From Planctomycetota bacterium (lineage in GTDB: Bacteria > Planctomycetota > UBA1135 > UBA2386), in the NCBI GenBank assembly GCA_003235605.1, contig QJVU01000315.1, positions 1 through 15,276 on the forward strand: 15,276 bases of DNA, given 5' to 3'. The position numbers and the translations under genes are program-made. Positions 12,878 through 15,276 of this stretch are shown here, piece after piece. Each line of letters starts with the position of its first letter. Within the stretch, counting starts at the first letter, position 1. The notes below the pieces were generated by a model. The model was not told the origin of the DNA, did no database searches, and worked only from the letters and a program-made list of their open reading frames with translations.

Positions 12878-14284
12878 ATGGGCCATGTCGTCTTCGGTTT
12901 CCCCAGAATCGAGCACTTCCACCTGTACAGCAGGGTGCTTCGCAGGTTGAGCGAGCGAGAGCACAAGGTCACCGTCCTGACGCCGGACCCCGTCGCTGTC
13001 GAGTTTTTTCACGCACAGGACATGCGGGTCGTGGACATCCAGCCCACCAGACCCCGGCCTAAGGAGACGCTGGTCTCCTCGACGCCGCTGGACGAGTTCG
13101 CCCGTATCGACTGCATGCTCCGCGGCCTCTCCATGCCCACGCAGCAGCAGATCCGGTCGGCGCGGAGGCCGTTGGAGCGGGTGCTGAACGGCTTGAGCCT
13201 GCTGTTCGAGATCGAGCCGCCGGACCTCATCCACATGCATCAGGGCCGGTCCGGCATGCATCGGTTGCTGCACTTCCTGGCCCGCGGCCATGGCGCACCG
13301 GTCCTGCACACCGGCGATGGGCTGTTTCCCAACACGATGCAGTGGGACGCCGAGGGCATCGATGGAGATGCGAGCTTCGTGCGCCACACGGCACAGGACT
13401 ACCGGCGGCAGGCCCACGACGAAGTGTTCCTGGCCGCCGCGCTGTCCGCGTGGTTGGCCCGTGCCCATCCGCCGCCGCTGGGAAGGTTTGGCGTGAAGCG
13501 CCCTGGCCTGCTCATGCGGCTCAAGGCGTGCGCCCAAGCGGCCGCGCGGCGGCAGTGGCGGGGCGCCCTGGGGGCCCTCGATGCCTGGCAGAGCGCCCTG
13601 GCCCCTGCCCTGCCGCGCCGGCAGGACCGGCCTGCCCTGCCCAAGGGGCCCTATGTTGCGGTCCTGCTGCAATCGCCGCGCAGCCCGCGGCTGCTCCTGG
13701 ACGCACCGGGGCTGTTGCGCCACGCCCACCTGATCCAGGTGGCACGGGATGCGACGCGCTGCATTGGCGACGGCATCTCCACGGTCGCGGTGCTCCCCCA
13801 GGATCTCGGACACGGCCCTGGGGCCCCGGTGCCCGGACTCGGGGACGATCTGCGAGACCTGGTCTTCCTGCCGGCCAGCGCCGCCAGCCTGGCGGTCAGC
13901 ACCGCAATGGCGGTCGTCACCATCAACCACCCTCTGGGCCTCTGCGCGATCCTGGCGGGCACGCCGGTGCTGCACCTGGGACGAACCCCTTACGGAGTGC
14001 GTGGCGTCGCGCAGCGAAGCTCCCTCGACCTGCTGGCCGAGGACCTGGGCTCGGCCCTGGAGAGGGACAACCCTTCGCTCCGGGGGCGGTTCCTGACGCG
14101 GATGCTCAAGAACCACCACCTCTGGTGCGCCGTGCAGCATCCCGACACCAACGGGATTGGCGGCCTCGTCCTGAGGATGGAGCAGATGATGGCGCGACGG
14201 CCGACGAACCCGGTGCCGATCCACTACCGCGCCGGACCGGTCTGGCCCCTCTCCGTGCAGCCAAAGCAGCGGGAGTGGGGATAG
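12878..14284 (+). CDS. Capsule polysaccharide biosynthesis (KpsS/KpsC-like) protein, putative glycosyltransferase
   Basis: The 468-residue protein resembles the capsule-synthesis family, whose characterised members are GT-B Kdo transferases for capsule linkers. The N-terminal half has GFPRIEHFHLYSRVLRRLS (7-25), PDLIHMHQGRSGMHRLLHFL (115-134), HTGDGLFPNTMQWDAEGID (144-162) and LAAALSAWLARAH. The C-terminal half has YVAVLLQSPRSPRLLLD (259-275), ASLAVSTAMAVVTINHPLG (336-354) and AILAGTPVLHLGRTPYGVRG (357-376). This last region matches the family hallmark of VVTINSTVGLEAL followed by GKPVITLG. The usual K-x-HP type motif is not clear: VLPQDLGHG stands near its expected place. The exact substrate is therefore uncertain. 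The ATG at 12878 gives the best frame; a nearby ATG at 12862 is out of frame. It is 85 nt or so upstream of the sugar aminotransferase and probably belongs with it to a surface-polysaccharide locus. Confidence 0.8.
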   Translation: MGHVVFGFPRIEHFHLYSRVLRRLSEREHKVTVLTPDPVAVEFFHAQDMRVVDIQPTRPRPKETLVSSTPLDEFARIDCMLRGLSMPTQQQIRSARRPLERVLNGLSLLFEIEPPDLIHMHQGRSGMHRLLHFLARGHGAPVLHTGDGLFPNTMQWDAEGIDGDASFVRHTAQDYRRQAHDEVFLAAALSAWLARAHPPPLGRFGVKRPGLLMRLKACAQAAARRQWRGALGALDAWQSALAPALPRRQDRPALPKGPYVAVLLQSPRSPRLLLDAPGLLRHAHLIQVARDATRCIGDGISTVAVLPQDLGHGPGAPVPGLGDDLRDLVFLPASAASLAVSTAMAVVTINHPLGLCAILAGTPVLHLGRTPYGVRGVAQRSSLDLLAEDLGSALERDNPSLRGRFLTRMLKNHHLWCAVQHPDTNGIGGLVLRMEQMMARRPTNPVPIHYRAGPVWPLSVQPKQREWG

Positions 14285-14369
14285 GCAGACTGAAGCTGCC
14301 CTGTCGGGGGGGCCGATAACCCCTCTCAGCTGCGAGCCGCGGCCCCCTGCCCTGCCGATCGCGACCTCC
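14285..14369. other. Intergenic gap before the aminotransferase
   Basis: An 85-bp non-coding gap. A G-run followed by a C-run (14306-14324, roughly gggggg...cccc) could form a short G/C hairpin, but no T-tract follows. No convincing promoter or Shine-Dalgarno is seen, so co-transcription with the upstream gene is possible. Confidence 0.3.
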
Positions 14370-15276
14370 ATGCGCATGCGTACTTCGAGAGAAGAGAAGA
14401 GTGCTCCGATCCGCAACACCATGCTGGTGTACGGCGCGCCCGCCCTCGGAGAGGCGGAGATCCAAGAGGTGATGGACACCCTCAGGTCTGGCTGGATCGG
14501 CACCGGTCCACGCGTGGCCAGGTTCGAGCAGGACTTTGCCCGCTACAAAGGGGTGGCCTCGGCGGTGGCGGTCAGCTCCTGCACGGCGGCGCTGATGCTG
14601 AGCCTCAGGGCGGCAGGGATCGGACCCGGGGACGAGGTGATCACCACCCCGCTCACGTTCTGCGCCACCGCCAATGCGATCCTCCACGCCGGGGCCACTC
14701 CGGTGCTGGCGGACGTGGATCCGGAGACGATGAACATCGATCCGGGACAGATCGCGAAACAGATTACTCGCAAGACCAAGGCGATCCTGCCGGTGCATCT
14801 GGGCGGGCGTCCCTGCGAGATGGACCCGATCCTGGAGCTGGCCAAGGAGCATGGACTGCTGGTCATCGAGGACTGCGCCCACGCCATCGAGACCGAGTAT
14901 CACGGTCGCACCGCCGGGACCATGGGCGACTACGGCTGTTTCTCCTTCTACGTGACCAAGAACGTGGTCACAGGGGAAGGTGGAATGGTGCTGGCCAGGG
15001 AAGCGGAGGCGCTGTCCCGGATCAAGGTGCTGGCCTTGCACGGCATGAGCAAGGATGCCTGGAAGCGCTTCAGTGACGAAGGCTACCAGCACTACTTCGT
15101 CCAGGACGCCGGGTTCAAGCACAACATGATGGATCTGCAGGCCGCGCTCGGCATCCACCAACTTGCGCGGGTGGAGTCCAACTGGTGGCTCAGGCACCAG
15201 GTATGGACGCGCTACCAGGCAGCGTTCGCGAACCTTCCCCTGGTCCTTCCCAAGGAGCCGGCGGCCGGCACCCGCC
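14370..15276 (+). CDS. DegT/DnrJ/EryC1/StrS family sugar aminotransferase (C-terminus beyond the right edge)
   Basis: PLP-dependent aminotransferase that makes amino sugars on nucleotide-sugar precursors. The visible 302 residues show the family blocks in order: YGAPALGEAEIQEVMDTLRS and GWIGTGPRVARFE (21-53), AVSSCTAALMLSL (67-79), GDEVITTPLTFCATANAIL (87-105), VIEDCAHAIETEYHGRTAGT (165-184, Asp168) and FSFYVTKNVVTGEGGM (191-206). Lys197 is the expected PLP Schiff-base lysine. LHGMSKDAWKRF (223-234) and GFKHNMMDLQAALG (248-261) follow. The product could be a UDP- or GDP-linked 4-amino or 3-amino sugar; this is not resolvable here. Starts at ATG 14370, 14376 and 14421 are all in frame. The longer ones keep the PIRNTML segment that relatives carry before the YGAP motif, so 14370 or 14376 is preferred. 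No Shine-Dalgarno decides. It follows the capsule-type gene on the same strand. Confidence 0.93.
   Translation, partial: MRMRTSREEKSAPIRNTMLVYGAPALGEAEIQEVMDTLRSGWIGTGPRVARFEQDFARYKGVASAVAVSSCTAALMLSLRAAGIGPGDEVITTPLTFCATANAILHAGATPVLADVDPETMNIDPGQIAKQITRKTKAILPVHLGGRPCEMDPILELAKEHGLLVIEDCAHAIETEYHGRTAGTMGDYGCFSFYVTKNVVTGEGGMVLAREAEALSRIKVLALHGMSKDAWKRFSDEGYQHYFVQDAGFKHNMMDLQAALGIHQLARVESNWWLRHQVWTRYQAAFANLPLVLPKEPAAGTR

Noticed and set aside
12800..14503. N-terminal 568-codon extension of the acyl-CoA dehydrogenase frame
   Set aside because: The dehydrogenase family N-terminus begins at 12799. The upstream open frame is antisense to the capsule-type gene and carries no known domain, so it is not a fusion.
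14106..15197. A 363-codon minus-strand open frame
   Set aside because: It is antisense to the aminotransferase, whose plus-strand translation shows all family motifs including the PLP lysine.
1..15276. CRISPR arrays, tRNAs, rRNAs, insertion sequences, toxin-antitoxin or defence genes
   Set aside because: I looked for regular spaced repeats, cloverleaf-like segments, terminal inverted repeats and the hallmark motifs of such proteins and saw none; the only tandem repeats are the short ones listed.

Overview
The window is G+C-rich, densely coded bacterial DNA of chromosomal type. There is no plasmid, phage or transposon signal. No rRNA marker is present, so the source is an inference: the translation gene order, the multi-module carboxypeptidase-regulatory-like secreted protein and the secreted proteins of unknown family are reminiscent of Planctomycetota, at moderate to low confidence.

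Positions 1-6010, all on the minus strand, hold a conserved housekeeping operon read right to left: glmU, prs, rplY (bL25/CTC), pth, rpsF (bS6), rpsR (bS18), rplI (bL9), rimO (cut by the left edge). The genes overlap or nearly touch (pth/rpsF GTGA overlap, rpsF/rpsR ATGA overlap, rpsR/rplI 2 nt apart, rplI/rimO 7 nt apart), so they are probably co-transcribed. A candidate sigma70-type promoter lies upstream of glmU at 5970-5998. The operon joins peptidoglycan and LPS precursor supply (GlmU), PRPP supply (Prs), ribosomal proteins, peptidyl-tRNA rescue (Pth) and ribosomal protein modification (RimO). The S6, L25 and S18 proteins carry low-complexity extensions.

Positions 6011-10463, minus strand, encode three exported proteins. 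One is a 642-residue protein built of repeated carboxypeptidase-regulatory-like beta-sandwich modules. The other two are tandem paralogous secreted proteins of about 383 residues that match no family I can name, with a conserved cysteine pair and many conserved aromatic, Asn and Gly blocks. Strong hairpins lie upstream of both paralogs, at 9266-9292 and 10504-10546. This is the most novel part of the window.

Positions 10591-12799, minus strand, hold a possible three-gene unit: an acyl-CoA dehydrogenase, a 76-residue two-helix membrane protein, and a stand-alone ODP-type (flavodiiron-like) metallo-beta-lactamase-fold protein. A 19-bp-period tandem repeat carrying a duplicated Shine-Dalgarno-like core sits between the first two.

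At 12800-12877 transcription switches to the plus strand. There follow a capsule-polysaccharide-biosynthesis (KpsS/KpsC-like) protein and a DegT/DnrJ/EryC1/StrS sugar aminotransferase that runs off the right edge. These look like the start of a surface polysaccharide locus. No tRNA, rRNA, CRISPR array or insertion sequence was recognised, and no gene-free stretch exceeds 300 bases.
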